DNA of 64,000 bases from Ligula intestinalis. Its lineage: Eukaryota > Platyhelminthes > Cestoda > Diphyllobothriidea > Diphyllobothriidae. The notes beneath the pieces are model-generated. The model did not search any database, was not told the DNA's origin, and saw nothing but the letters and a program-made list of their open reading frames with translations. The stretch is from positions 13,186,570 through 13,250,569 of the forward strand of contig JAYGXS010000001.1 in the NCBI GenBank assembly GCA_036362985.1, read 5' to 3'. Made by a program: the position numbers and the translations under genes. Shown here in pieces: positions 33,875 through 46,262 of the stretch (positions within the stretch are counted from its first letter, which is position 1; each line of letters opens with the position of its first letter).

Positions 33875-36800
33875 GCCGCGCTGGGAGGTTGCTATTATAC
33901 AGTCAGTTCCGCCTCTGCCCCCCTACACGTCTTGCTGTCTCCTCATCGGCTGCTTTTTGGTTGGTTCGCAGACTGTCCTGTGGATTTAGCGTGGCGATTT
34001 TTCCACCCTTCTCTCTCCCCCTTTCCGGTTGACCCACCCCGCCACTCCCTTTGCTGTCTAAAGTATTTTCTCTAAGCCATTTATAATCGCGCGTGCCGAG
34101 CTTGTAATCATTGGTACCCTTTTCCCGCCCCCTGCCCCCCATTCCTGCCGTGTCTGTTTTTGTTTTGTTTTGTTTCTTTTTTACCTACCCGTGTTCAGAG
34201 CTGTTGTTTCTGTCCTTTGCGCGATCGTGGTTTTGATTTCGGTTTGATTTCTTTTTCTGCTTTCCGGACTGATGCGGATTACTCTGTTGAAATATGATCC
34301 GGCAGTGTTACTGTTGTGCGTTTTTGTGGTCGATGGGTGTGGGAAACCCCACACTACCGCACTCCGTATACCACAGGGTAGTTAGCCGCGGATGCAGTGT
34401 CAACGCCGTTGGCAAGCATGACTGATACAACGGGAGCGTTATTGGCCAGTTACTTTGCGTGGATTAGTGCGACCGTCCCCATCAGCGGCTCCGGGCGGCG
34501 AGTATGTCTCGACGGAAGGTTCCCACAATTGGGGGGCATTTAAAGAATTTCAGTTGTAAGTCGGTTTAAGGGGCGTCACATTTCCTCTCCACACTGCGGA
34601 CACATGATGCTTCATCCCCTCCAGCCTAAAATTGATTAAATTTGGTTTATTTGCTGTTAGTAGCAAACTGAACTTTGTGGAAGATTTGAGCAACAAGGGG
34701 ACGGAGCTTATGGGAGGTGTAAAATCGACTGCAGGGGGCAAAAAGCGAATCGGGTGGGCAAATCGCACTCGTAATTTTCCGGACTAGCAGCTGCAAGGTT
34801 AGGCGTCACTCTGTGCCCGAGAGTGGGGTATGATTTAAATCTAGGCTTCTTCGTGCCCTAGGACATTAGTAGTTGTTGGGACTAAATAAGTAGGAAACAG
34901 CCACTGGCACTTTCAGTGATACGTCTGGCGCACTGCGACCGTAGGTGGGGATCCCCATCACTGCCGTGAGGTGGAACATGTTCCTATTGCCACTTGAGGT
35001 TACCTTTTGGCACTTATTCGCTAAACAATCGGGACCTTTGTTCTGTGAGGTGTTGAGCAAATCAGGCTGGAGAAGAATTATGAACTGCACCGTTTCTCCG
35101 GGCAGTGCACACTAAAATAATAATAGGGGCAAAGGTTCCGTTATGATCGCAATTTTTGAGCAGGTTTTGGCGCGCTGCGCAAATTTGGTCACACAGACTC
35201 AAGTCGCCGCTGGCCTCTTACGGTTAGACTGCGGAATTGGTTACTTTGTCCTACTCTTGGCGCGAATAACACCTGGAAGTCCGGACCCCTGTTTTGCAGA
35301 TTTTGCCCTTCTGTTCATCGCAGCCCGTTGGGGTCGCGCGCACCGGGGAATCCCCCGGTTTTCCTCACGCACATTCTGCCTTCCCGTTAGGTTTCTTGGT
35401 TGGACTCGGATATGAGTGAAGCTCCACCATCCTTGAACTGTGGTGCAGGGCCTCCTGTGTGACACGGGAGTGGTAGAGGTGACCATTTGGGAGATGGGCA
35501 AAGATTCCTTATAAACATCGCCACAGCAACAAAAGAGCACAGGATTGTGCAATAGCAACTTGCGAGGTTGTATGGGTGGGACATATAAAGGGCAAGGAGG
35601 GAAATAGAACGTATAAAAATCGTAAATAATTGGTACAAGTATTTAAAAAAAACTAACGGATAGCCACGAGAAGACGCGTTACAATTTAAAAAATAAACAA
35701 AATGGAGTATAACTAAGCCTAGGGCAAATGAATACTTTGAACGCCTTTCCTTGAAATTACATTTCTTGGGATGCCTGCCTCTCAGTTTATACGAAAGGAA
35801 TAAACCGCCGCAAAAGAAATAAGCACAAATCAGGAACCAATGGAAAGTAAAAATATTAGAAAACAAGAACTGAGTAAATAATGCTCGTGAATTGACTGCA
35901 ATTAGTTGAATGACATGAGGGTGAACAGCGGTATTAGTGAGTCGGTGCGATCAGTTGATTTGCAAACAAACAAACCAGGAAGTATCAACGGAATGCAAGT
36001 AATAGCGTCAATTCATAACTTAAAAAAACGAGGTGGTCTTTTTCAGAAAAGCAAGAGTAGGTAATGCTATTGGTTAGTAATGCAAAGTAAACTACAGGGA
36101 TGTTTGTAAGGAACCCTCACCAGGAGATGAAAAGTAGTGGTGTTGGTGAAAAGAATAAAAACATGCTTACTCTGAATGTTTGTTTCAATGCTGTACGAAG
36201 ATACTTTTTGTGAAGGTGATTCCGTCAGCGAAATCAAGTAAAGTCTTGTTTGCTCTTACTTAATACAGCTTGGAGATGATAAAATATATCGACTGTTTTC
36301 TGCCGATGTCTCGGATGAAGAACCGCGACAGATTTTGAAACTTCAGACGAATAAAAGTCTTGTCCCAGCGGTAGCATCTTCTCCTTTGCTCTCTTGCCCT
36401 CAGGACGGTCCGAGTGATGACTCGCACGTTGGCCGCCCAACCAGTTTCCGTCCGAATCTTCCTATGACTATTTGAGCTGACATCTCTCAGCTTCCGTGGA
36501 ATAAGGAAGCCATACTCATACTTTGTCAGCAGTCAGTCAGAAGTATATAAAAATCGATTGATCCACCATACTCCCAGCGCGATCACTAACTGAAAGCTCA
36601 GACACGGATTTCGCTGATTGTGTGCCGCTACAAGACGCGTTCACGAGGGTTCTGGCTCACCAGTGAGTCAGTGCGTTTTATGGCACTTGCCCTTATTTTA
36701 AAATTTCAACTTTTTAATCTACTCGGAAGTAACTGGGCTAAGTTGGAGTGAATCCCTTCGGGCCAGACCGTTTTCAGGCTCAGATCAAGATTTGGTATAA

Positions 36801-37129
36801 ACAGTTGACTGGAAATTCGTCCGCTTCAGGGGAATAACTGCACCATAGTAACATGTTGCCAACGAGCCTTCAGTAGTACTTACCTATTGGTAGATTTGTT
36901 GTGACTAGCTCGCGTCGAAGTGGACTTTCCCATAGGTCCACCGATGCGGTTCTCAACGTCCGCGAACAGCCAGTCACAGATGCCGCGTAGACGCCTTTTT
37001 GGCCGGCGAAGAATGGCAAGCCTGCACGCATCGATTTTCTCGTCACACTGGCCTGATTGCTGTCAAACCAGCGCTTGGACCTGGCTGGTTCTCCTGGCTG
37101 GTCGCATGCTCTCCAAGTCAAATCTCTTT
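33875..37129. other. Downstream of GDI: 3' UTR, then no gene
   Basis: The sequence after the GDI stop must contain its 3' UTR, but I see no canonical AATAAA within the first several hundred bases. The remaining interval has short open frames only, none with a family signature. Confidence 0.45.
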
Positions 37130-37260
37130 CCATATATTCTTCGTTCCTCTGTGTACACAATATACTAATCCTACTAATCTGGCCTCTACCGACTTCTCCT
37201 CTATTAAGTAACCATGGTCTGAAGATTGCGTTTGCTAGGGTTTAACTATCTTAACCCCTA
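37130..37260 (-). repeat. R2 terminus (right-end orientation), solitary
   Basis: It contains tctgaagattgcg and gggtttaactatcttaaccc, the form found at the right end of paired R2 elements (for example 56470-56600). No left partner is visible upstream. Confidence 0.55.
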
Positions 37261-37917
37261 TGCGAAATATTCACTTCAATCTCAACACCTGCATGGGTTA
37301 ATAGCTCAGACGCATTCTTCACCGAGTTTGTGTTAGCACCCGTGTTGGGTGCACCATAGTTCAATTAATAGTTCTGCACTACTGACTGTCAGTTGGCAGT
37401 TTGTGAATACTGCGCGTTTGTTATGCAAATACTAACGAGATTCAGTTCAATTAGCAATACTTAATTTTTGGATAGAACCGCAAGGGCATATCTTCAAGCA
37501 GGAATCTCAAGCTCACACGTTAAACTCTAAAAGCATTGAAAACATAATCCAACAGTTGGACCACCAAGACCAACTTTAGACCGCATATATCCAGGCCAGC
37601 TCAGGAAGAGTTGTTTGAGCCAATCAGAGGACAAGCTGTCCACAGAACTGACTCATCCTCATTTCCGAAGTCGGCACCGAGGAGAGAATAATGGCAGCTG
37701 GCAGAAAATATCCCTCGTTTCGCGAGTGCAATGCAACTGCAAAGTACGAAACTGCATCGAAGCGACCGTCTAAAAAGCTGCTAGAGAACCGAGTAGGGGG
37801 TGGTGGTACAGCGTGCGAACAACAAACCATAATCCTGTCAGTCAAATGCAATTTGTTTAGGTGTAAGTGGATACTACAGGTCTAAGTGTTTAACTGCAAG
37901 ACAATAAAGAATAGCAT

Positions 37918-37950
37918 TGAGAAGAAGACGACTCGATCGCTGGGACCCTA
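37918..37950 (-). repeat. Penelope-like 3'-end fragment
   Basis: The phrase gaagaagacgactcgatcgc followed by tgggacc equals the terminal block of the Penelope-like copy at 43399-43440. Only about 30 bp remain. Confidence 0.6.
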
Positions 37951-38857
37951 TCCACTATTGCTCTCTAAAGAACAGGTAATTGAATAACTGCTTTCAGGTT
38001 GGGTAGAATCCTTCGATAAAGGCCGTTGAAAATTTGCCTTAACGCAGATTAGTGTAATCGAGAGTGATTTAGCCGAATATAGATATTCCGATTAAACTGT
38101 CTGCTAGTTACTAAATGCATTTCAAACCTAGCTTGAATTCGCGACCCAAAAGCGAGGTCAGTTTACAAAATTACGTTTTGTGTGGTAAACTAATGGGACC
38201 GCAAGTGGTTTTATTCTGCTGAATATAGCGGCCGTACTGGATCATGCATATGAAATGTCGTGAAATGTCATCAATCTTCTCTGTTATGCCGTAAACGAAC
38301 CCCGTTCAAACGTCTTCACTATAGAAGCGAAGCAACTAATATAAACACTTGAAACGGAACTGGCAGAAACCTATAAGTTTCAGAAATATGGCAAAATATA
38401 TTTTGTCCCACTGTTGTGCTTTTGCAATGGGAGAACGGGGCCTAGAAGTAAAAATATACTAAAATGGCTCCAGTATACATAGAAAAGTAAGTTTTTTTCA
38501 TTTCCAGTGCAAGATTTACCTGTCATTTTCGGAGAAGTCAAAAAGTGATCAAAATTTCTCGTTTCAAATTTTGACTTAATCTTCAGCTGAAGGTGCTCGT
38601 GCTTAGCCATGCCAGCACACCCTCCTGCCCTGTGTGAAGTTCTTTCGGGTGCACATCCACAAACCACATCTGCCTTGCCTTGATCTGCCCCCTCCTTTTG
38701 TTTCCAGCGCATCTGGAAACCGTGAAGCTACATTTAGATGATTATTTCAATTCGAATGCACGTGTGAAAGCATTGCGTGCGGGAACGCCAAGCCTCTTGC
38801 CTCTGGCTACTACTTGCACTTGCATATAGAGGAATTAAGGTAAGCAAAGTTAACCCT

Positions 38858-39540
38858 AACAACTGCGAGCTTCCAAGCCCGGTTCCTGGGGAGACGGGGA
38901 GGCCAGAGTGGAAGGAAAAGTGTACAAAAGGATTGAAGAATAGTTAGGAAGAGGCTGCCACTCAGTCTGACGCTTTTCGACCGTGAGGGCCGTGTGAGAG
39001 CACGGGGTCGTCAGAGCGGCCAACGACACTGTCTGCGTCCGCCCTCTGTCGGGCCGGATCCCGGTCTGTCCGTCAGCGCGGGAATTGTCATATGGATTAA
39101 GAGTGGGCGTTGTGTGAGTCCACCTCAAGGCGCTGATTGGGCTGGCCAGTCTGGAGTGCACGTGTGCGCTCCCAGTCGCACGAGGGCAAAGGTTGCGCGT
39201 TGCATGCGGCCGGGTGGTCAAGACGCCATCACCTGACCTCGTTTGTGTCGTTTCGCGTTAAGAGAAGGCTGGCTGCGGGGCCAGTACACGCACACCAGCT
39301 GCTCTGGGCTTTCGTAACTGGCCCACAATCTTCGAGGGTGACTCACCCATGACTGCGCTACTGAGGCTGTTATGACTTTCCACGGTGTCACACTCTGGAA
39401 ACCGGTTGTCCGACTTTGGCTCCAAACTTCTTCCAACTTACTCTCCAATAGCTCTGCACGGAACACACTATGCTCCTCACGTGGAGTCCCAATTCTTATA
39501 CCATCATACGGAACCGAGCCTGAAGATTGTAGCGGCTAGG
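38858..39540. mobile_element. R2 element with inverted termini, about 680 bp
   Basis: The left end (tgcgagcttccaagcccggt, then ggaggccagagtggaaggaa) and the right end (acggaaccgagcctgaagat, then tgtagcggc) are imperfect reverse complements over roughly 100 bp. The interior has no coding sequence. The family recurs at 55640-56590 and 60500-61395, and its conserved phrase is GGCCAGAGTG. It looks like a non-autonomous foldback-type or MITE-like element. Confidence 0.65.
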
Positions 39541-39639
39541 GTCTCTCTGATAACTTAAACTGCTGCGATGGCATCACTTAAAATGATTCATTTGTTTCGA
39601 CAAGCGCGCTCCGCTATCTCAGACCTTTTGCATAGACCA

Positions 39640-40190
39640 TACAATTAAAAGTCTTCGAAGTAGATTATAAGGGAAAAATATTTTAAAATATTCTGCATGC
39701 AAAAATAGCCTATCCACAGAATCAGCTTAGGCCGATGAGGTAGAAGAAGATGGATTGAAAACTGATCACCTTTACGAAACAACAGTAATTCATTATTTGT
39801 GCTAACATCGCACGTTCTCTCAAGGCCACTTTTGTTTGACACGCCAAGACAACTTTTTTTACAGAGTCCTCGCAAAGTATCGGCTAGCGGAGTGGGGTGT
39901 TTTTCATAAAGCAGCCATCGGAAGCCAGACATTAAAGCAGGTGCATTACGTTGACCGACTGTCGTGACTTTCGATAAGAATATTCGTTCTTTTGGCGAGA
40001 ACCACTAGAGAGAGGGGGAGGGGGTTTGATTGTTATTGGAAAACTGTCCAGCGCGCCACGGCTCTTGTTCGGACTTTTCAAGTTTAACTGAACGCCCCCT
40101 CACATAGTTACGCGCATGACCATCCGGGCGCGGTCTGACTTGGGTAATTAGCATGGCATGCAATGGCGTAAACCTGTGCCTAGGCATGCC
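39640..40190 (-). repeat. Repeat R3, copy a
   Basis: It is directly repeated at 41700-42330: shared phrases include aaaactgatcacc, cagagtcctcgcaaagtatc, ttcataa-gcagccatcgga and gcggtctgacttgggtaatt. The inverse form occurs at 54410-54960. Short open frames on the minus strand (LADTLRGLCKK) are shared between copies, but no protein family is recognised. Confidence 0.75.
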
Positions 40191-40559
40191 ATTGTGGGTC
40201 TCCGTGACGCCCTCCACCTTCAGTGCCACCCCACGCATGAGGTCACGTGATTGCAGTTTTCCGTCCACCTCTGGGGCAGCTAAATAGAAGTGCCGGAAGC
40301 TGCGCCAACGCTCAACCTCTTGCCTCTAGCGGTTACCAGGACGCTCGAACTTGTAGACCCACCCCAATCTGGTCTGACCAATCGATTTGAAAGCTAACTC
40401 AAACAAAGACCGTTCTGTAGAGACATGGATGACAGCCAGACGTATAAAAATCCGGACGTGGCCCTCTTGTGAGTGGTTGTGTACTCGCCTACAGTCAACT
40501 TCCAATTTTTAACAGTACGTCTGTAAAGAAAAAAACTGTTACTCAAACCTGACGCATCA

Positions 40560-40790
40560 CCTTCTCGCTTCCCTTACGGAACCGGGCCTGCAGATCACAG
40601 TGGAAAGAGTCTTCCCTTTTAAATTAAGCCAATACGATACTGTCAAAGAAGTGATCGTCGATTATAGAAGGTTCTCTCAAGTCAGAAGTCAGGTAAGACC
40701 GAGTAGGTTGGACAGTATACTGTAAGAAGTGAGTTAAAAAAGGTTCTACAGAAGAGATGCTCACAGTACAAAGGTCAGTTGTTATGTGTC
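40560..40790. repeat. R2 right terminus followed by R1 left terminus
   Basis: R2-type text (acggaaccgggcctgcagat) at 40577-40600 is followed by R1-type text (tagaaggttctctcaagtca, gaagtcaggtaagaccgag) at 40665-40710. The same R2-right then R1-left order recurs at 61300-61650. Confidence 0.65.
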
Positions 40791-41699
40791 TGCTCTGTTC
40801 CTCTGTACATGGGCCATCCTGCAGCCTCTAAGGAAATGGTGCACACTGAGCTCGCGAAGCTTATGACCAAGACCTAGAGACAGGCAAGAGCGTGAGACAG
40901 ACCGTAACGCGTGCCGACAGTTTTAGCAACTGCAAAATTGGCGGTCGAAGGCAGGCTGAAGCAGCGATGGCGGTGTCGATCCTAGAACTGCCACAAAACC
41001 CCCATACCCTTTTCCCTCTGTATGAGGATTGTCATGAATGGACATCCAAATTCAGATAATTATTTCGCTTCGAGTGTGCGTATGAAAGCATCATTATAAA
41101 TTATTCATTTGTTGAGAATTCATGTCGGCAAACATATGTTTTCGGCAATTCATCAGCGGGCAAGGACAGAAATGGTCAGTCATAGTTAGTTTAGTTCTTA
41201 AATGGTTCGCGGGGTAGGGGAGGGGGCTGGGGGTTTAATTAGTCATCGTGGTGTTCCCTCATCTCACGCATGCGGGTTCTAGCCTGTTGCTGGCGTTGGC
41301 TCCGGCAAGCAGGCAAGAGGGGGGAGGAGGAAGGGGTGTTCTCAGTGTCGGCGTGCGGGGGCGGATGTCCTGGCGACACGGTATTTACTGTGGTAGTAGG
41401 CCAGGGTAAGCAGACTGCAGCCACTAGTGTCTTTTAACAGCAGAGAGGGGGCTTTGTTAAACGGATCGACACTGCTTCGGCGGTAGCAACCACACGTTTG
41501 CGCAGGCCGTTAGCATAGTGTGTCGGAGCCTGGTATATGACTTTAAAGGCCTCTCTCGCGTCAACTTGGTGGTTTCTATCGATCAAGTGTGCGAGAATTG
41601 AACTTGAGATCGATCGATTTTCTCCTCTGCCAAGCCAGGCTGGTATATGCTCGCGTATCCTCTTTTCCAGACGTCGCGTTGTTCTGCCAATGTAGCCCG
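40791..41699. other. No recognisable feature
   Basis: Non-coding by appearance, with short open frames only. No clear repeat match to other parts of the window. Confidence 0.4.
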
Positions 41700-42330
41700 C
41701 ACCTACCTAACCTTTTATACAGGCCGTAGTCTTCGAGGTAAATTTTAAGGGAGAAAGTATACTTACATCCAAAAAGTAGCCTGCGCACAGGGTCAGCTAG
41801 GGAGGATGAGGTAGAAGTTGATGGATGAAAAACTGATCACCCTTTTCAAACAATAGTAATGCATTTTTTTGTTCGCGAAAGCCCATTACTACCTTTGGTG
41901 CTAATGTTAAATTCACATATCTGTTTAAAGGGGAAGAAAATATACCTTATTATGTAAAAAAAGCTTTCAGAGTTTTCGCCTCAGGGCACATTTAAAATCT
42001 CACGTGTTCTCAAGGCAACTTTTGTTTTTCGTGTGAAATTCCTGCGTTTTTCAGAGTCCTCGCAAAGTATCTGCAAGCGGAATGAATTGTTTTTCATAAG
42101 GCAGCCATCGGAACAGGTGCATTGTATTGACCAAATCGTGTGGCTTTCGATAAGAATATTCCCTCTTTTCGTGAGAATCACTGGAGACGGGGGGGGGGTT
42201 GATTACTGCTGGACAACCGTCCAGCTCGCGATGGCTGTTTTCGGTACTTTTCGCGTTTAAAAAATGCCCTCTCACATAGTAACGCGCGTAACCATCCGGG
42301 CGCGGTCTGACTTGGGTAATTAGCACAGCA
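41700..42330 (-). repeat. Repeat R3, copy b
   Basis: Direct copy of 39640-40190, diverged, with an extra ~100-bp AT-rich segment around 41870-41990. Both copies end with the block gcgcggtctgacttgggtaa. Confidence 0.75.
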
Positions 42331-43234
42331 AACTAGCCTGCTATCCAGAAGGTCGACCATTTACCAAAAACTGTCCGGATATTTAAATACGATAACTTAA
42401 AAAAGAGTCACGTGGGTGGAGGCTCTTTCGCATTTGACCGGATACAGCACGTGTTGCTGTTTTTAAGACGACAGCATGCTGACGCTGAAGGCCTTGCTTG
42501 AATTTTCCAGTCAGTAACCAATTTCGAGAAATGTGAGCAAACAGTCTGAAATGTATTTGCGATTTGGAAGGGCTTAGTTAGATGAGATTGTAATATTGAT
42601 TATCTTGAGGTGTAATCTGGGGGATATAACAGTCACGACAGGACTTTGACTTTTAGGTGAAAATCTTTCCAGCCGCCTGCAAAACCTACATCTGCTAAAA
42701 TTGACCACTTAAGTGGCATGAATTTTTTCATAGAGATGCTCTCCACTCTTAAAAATTTGAATATGTTCTATACGAAACCTTGTGGCAGTCAAGAATATGA
42801 TATCAGCTCTAGCACACGAAGTTTTTTCGTCAAACGGGAGAAGCCAACGGGATAGGCGAACTGATTTACTCGATACACGGGGTAGGCTGCCATAAGATGG
42901 CTGTTTGCTTTTGTGGCAGACAGCGTTCGTTCGGGAGCAATTGATTGTTGTTTTCGCGCTTGCTTATATCCTTGTCAGAATGGGGGAGTGAGTGTCTGGT
43001 TATTGAGCCTGTGATTGGCTGTTTCAAGGTCGCATAATCACAAGAGCCCAGTAGCTCCAGTTTTGGATGCAGGCGTAGCTATGCTCAGATCGAGCCTGCG
43101 AGGCTGTTGTGCTTTAACGGAGCATCTTCTGGTTAGCCAGCTTGTCGGAGTGCCGGAGAAGAGGGAACTGGCGCGACTGCTACAAAATTAACAAAATTGC
43201 AAACAATACGAATGTGCGACCACTGAAATAGTGC
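42331..43234. other. No recognisable feature
   Basis: No coding signature, RNA gene or clear repeat noticed between R3 copy b and the inverted flank of the Penelope-like element. Confidence 0.4.
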
Positions 43235-43398
43235 TTGTATTTGGCTGAGATATTGGCTTCGCACAAGAGGCATTCGTCGGAAAGTGCAGCGAGAATTGAC
43301 GTGTTTTGCAATCCAGATATGAGAAAAAATAGGGGTGGGGTTAGCATTCGCGATAATTTGAGTCCGCGCCACGCCGTTTCACGACACAATCGTCATCA
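43235..43398. repeat. Inverted flank of the Penelope-like element, left arm
   Basis: It is the imperfect reverse complement of 44701-44860: gtgaaacggcgtgg, attttttctcatat and caaaacacgtcaattctcgc (minus strand) match gtgagacggcgtgc, attttttctcatag and caaaacacgccaattctcac. The arms abut both ends of the element. Confidence 0.75.
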
Positions 43399-43452
43399 AG
43401 AAGAAGAAGAAGAAGACGACGACGACTCGATCGCTGGGACAATATGTTCATT

Positions 43453-43496
43453 CGCCTGACGTTTCGATATCCGTCGCGGATTCGTCATCAGAGACA
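43453..43496 (-). ncRNA. Hammerhead-type ribozyme in the Penelope-like 3' region
   Basis: The minus strand shows the core CTGATGA (43491-43485), a stem II built on ATCCG/CGGAT, then GAAACGTC (43465-43458). Flanking TGTCT and AGGCG can pair as stem I with two G-U pairs. Stem III would be the self-complementary ACGT, which pairs between two molecules more easily than within one. Hammerheads are known in Penelope-like elements, often with such minimal stem III. Cleavage would fall after the C of GTC. Confidence 0.75.
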
Positions 43497-43559
43497 TGAG
43501 TAGCAGAAAGGTTCTTAGAAGGTGACAAGGGAAACAATTTTAATCATCGTCACGGCGTG

Positions 43560-44167
43560 CGTCCTTGTCTGGGAACTGGGTCGCGCTTCTTGGCTGCGCG
43601 ACCGAAGGGCGTGATAGCAGGGCGTATTTCAAAATGTCTGGTGGTGGAGTTTGAGTCAGATACCCGGGCCTCCAGTAGTTCTCGTTTTGCGTCATTTCTG
43701 CCTCGCGCCATTATCAGTATGCCTGTGAAGTAAAATTTGTGGCCTTCCTCCAGGATGTGGATAGCGATTTGAGACAGTGGGTTGCCTTTCTACACTGCCT
43801 GTTTGTGCTCTATTATTCGCGAGCATAGTCATCGCCCGGCCTGCTCTGTGTAATATGAAGAACAGTCGCAGCATGGCATTTGATAAACGACACCAGACTG
43901 CTCACCTACATCCAGCCTGCTTTTTATTTGCATGGTTCGAGAACGCATGGTAGCTGTCGGACGATGAGCAGTACTCACACCGAACTCTACAGTGATACTT
44001 TCCACTGCTTCTTCTGGCACATTCTTCATGTACAGGAAGAGGTGCCAGAATGTTGGTGGCGCTGTCCCTTTTTTTCCTCGTGGGCGCGCTCGGAGGAAGT
44101 GGCTGTCGAAGCTGTTCGGGTATCTATTCCTTGATAATTGCTCCCGAAGACGCCGTAGTTCTTTCAC
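43560..44167 (-). pseudogene. Penelope-type linker and GIY-YIG endonuclease (broken)
   Basis: The order is LRRLREQLSRNRYPNSF, PPTFWHLFLYMKNVPEE, HRPTATMRSR and then KSRLDVGEQSGVVYQMPCCD with CSSYYTEQAGR. GVVY and YYTEQ correspond to the GIY and YIG motifs of these endonucleases, with a Cys-rich connector between. A stop follows AGRR; further fragments (RIIEHKQAV, SQIAIHILEEGHKF) continue the domain in the same region. Frame breaks make it inactive. Confidence 0.82.
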
Positions 44168-44303
44168 CCGTTCCTCAGGTTAACTGCAATGTGCTTTTAC
44201 CCTCTGGAAGAGTGTTCTGCTACAGCCGCCTTTACGCGCCATTGGGGGTGGTTGTGACGAAATCTGACGTCCAGACGAACTAACTAAATATATCTCATGA
44301 ATG

Positions 44304-44648
44304 TTATGTCGTAATAGGCATGATGTAAGCCAGAAGAGTGGAACCCTTAATTACCGAAAGCAGCCAGCCAAAATTGTAAACCAGAGGTGATTTCACCTCA
44401 GTAAAACAAAATAGTTCAGACATGAACATGTGCTGAGATGGTTCAAGGAAATGTAGTCTACTCAGAACAGTTGCTATCATAGTTTTGTTAGTCGCCTTTC
44501 TGTATACTGCCTTGGTGAGTTCGCCATTGGGTCTCTGTGTGACGAAAGCGCCTAAGAAAGGCAGTTGTTCGGCGTTCTCTTCGTCCCTTGTGAGTTGGAT
44601 GCCGGGAAAGGTGTCGGTAAGCAGGTTGTGGAATTCTGCTCCGTTCAA
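44304..44648 (-). pseudogene. Penelope-type RT, C-terminal part
   Basis: The reading FHNLLTDTFPGIQLT, ENAEQLPFLGAFVT, PNGELTKAVYRKATNKT is the stretch that follows the catalytic Asp residues in Penelope RTs (FPxIxFT, LPFLDxxV, GxLxTxVYRKxT). The expected Asp in LPFLD is Gly here. Degenerate sequence follows. The catalytic core is missing because of 5' truncation. Confidence 0.82.
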
Positions 44649-44700
44649 TTTTGGTGAACGTATAGTTCACGTTTAGGTACTAGAAAGCAAATTCTTATTG

Positions 44701-44860
44701 GTTGAAGGTGACGACGGCGTGAGACGGCGTGCCGTTGACTCAACCCGTCGCGAATACTACCGCATCCCCCCATTTTTTCTCATAGCTGTAATACAAAACA
44801 CGCCAATTCTCACCACACTCTCTTCGTCTCTGTGGATGGCCTTCTGTACGAAGCCGAAAC
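44701..44860. repeat. Inverted flank of the Penelope-like element, right arm
   Basis: Imperfect reverse complement of 43235-43398, ending with tgtacgaagcc against tgtgcgaagcc on the inverse of the left arm. Confidence 0.75.
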
Positions 44861-45939
44861 CTCAGACGAATAACAGGGCTGTCCTATTGATCGCACCCTC
44901 ATCATTCCTGTGTTAGTCTGATTGCAAATGCGGTCCTCTTTAATATTTACGCCCGAAAAAAGATTATCGATCGATTTTTCAAACCGTGAATTTACAACAT
45001 GGTATCTGTACGCTTACTTATGTTGTTTACAAAGCAACATATCCTTGTCCACATTAATTGCAAGGTTTTACGCGGGCTGAAGGCCATTTTTATAATGACA
45101 TAGAGAAATAAATAAACTTCCCCACATGAAAAGTATACACAGTGTAGCTTGAAAACTTTAACCGCAAACGCAATTGTAAGAAGGCTGCATATTTTTGGGG
45201 GTTTAAAAAGTTTTTTTAAAACCGAAAGATAAACGAAAATGTAAACCGGCGGAGCGCTCTACCAGATGAGAACAAAGCAAAAAAATTTAAACATACTTTT
45301 TTTAAAATACCGTTCGATTTATGAAGGCATCAGAATCAACCAGGAAAGTCCATACTACTTAAATAGGCACTTTTTACCGAGCGCGATTTTTACAGGTGAC
45401 AAGAAGGAAGCTTATTTATTAGCCAGCATCCTGGTCTTACTGAAATATCTTAGAATAATACTGCACGGAAGCACAGTTCAGACCATCGGTTAACACTTCA
45501 TGAGTCATGCTAGCAACCCTGCGCCCGCGCATGTTTTTTTGACACCGGAAGTCTAAGCTAAGACATACCTGTAGGAGCCTGCCCCTCCCCCAGCGCTGCC
45601 TGCTCTGTCAACGTGGCCAGTGAATCGATTTTTGGTACATCGCCGATTACTGCACCACACTGGACTTGCCTGGCCACTTGTGATGACTGATATACGAAGT
45701 GGGAATGGGCAGTCAAATCACTCAATAAGTTAATCGATTTTGCGTACCGCTGATTACTGATATGCGCCGGATTTGTTGTCAGCGCTGGCAAAAACACACT
45801 CCACACTAAACCCAGGCAAGGTGGAACTCACTCGGCCTTTCGTCCCGGTGCGCGGCGGATGCGAGGCTGTGGCGCTCTCTTCCTCGCTCCTCATGGTCGA
45901 ACTCCACCCCAGGCCGAGTCAACCCTTCCGCTAATTCTT
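44861..45939. other. No recognisable feature
   Basis: AT-rich with short open frames; none shows a family signature. Confidence 0.4.
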
Positions 45940-46262
45940 TTCTTACTTATTCTGTACAGAATACAATCTCCTTCTACCTTGGCTTCCACGACTTCTATCT
46001 TCTTCTAAGGAACCGGTCCTGGAAGATCGCAGGGTTTAACCGGCTTAGCTTTAACCACCTTGCGATATACCCATCTGGTCAGTGCATATTAGCATGCCGT
46101 AGTTAACATATCACGTAGTAAGATTCATAAATATAACCTTAACTGCTGTGATCTTCTAGACCCGGTTACTTAGGAGAAGAGCTAAGGAATGGGAAGGCCA
46201 GAGTGATCGGAAGAGTTTATTCTGTACAGAAGGATTAAACGAATAGATAGGATAGTTGACTA
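45940..46262. repeat. Two R2 termini, back to back
   Basis: A right-type terminus (45940-46080, aaggaaccggtcctggaaga) and a left-type terminus (46142-46262, tgatcttctagacccggtta) face away from each other. Both contain the palindrome ttctgtacagaa (45954 and 46220). Confidence 0.65.

Larger units (their letters stand above)
43399..44700 (-). mobile_element. Penelope-like retroelement, 5'-truncated
   Basis: The minus strand carries the end of a Penelope-type RT (44304-44648), a GIY-YIG-type endonuclease region (43829-44167 and on to about 43560), a hammerhead-ribozyme-like motif (43453-43496) and a CTT-type microsatellite at 43399-43425. Two inverted ~150-bp flanks border it. It is truncated before the RT catalytic core and carries frameshifts. 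Confidence 0.85.

Noticed and set aside
39645..39932. Minus-strand open frame shared between R3 copies (LADTLRGLCKK)
   Set aside because: Frame is not maintained across copies and no protein family is recognised, so it is treated as repeat DNA.
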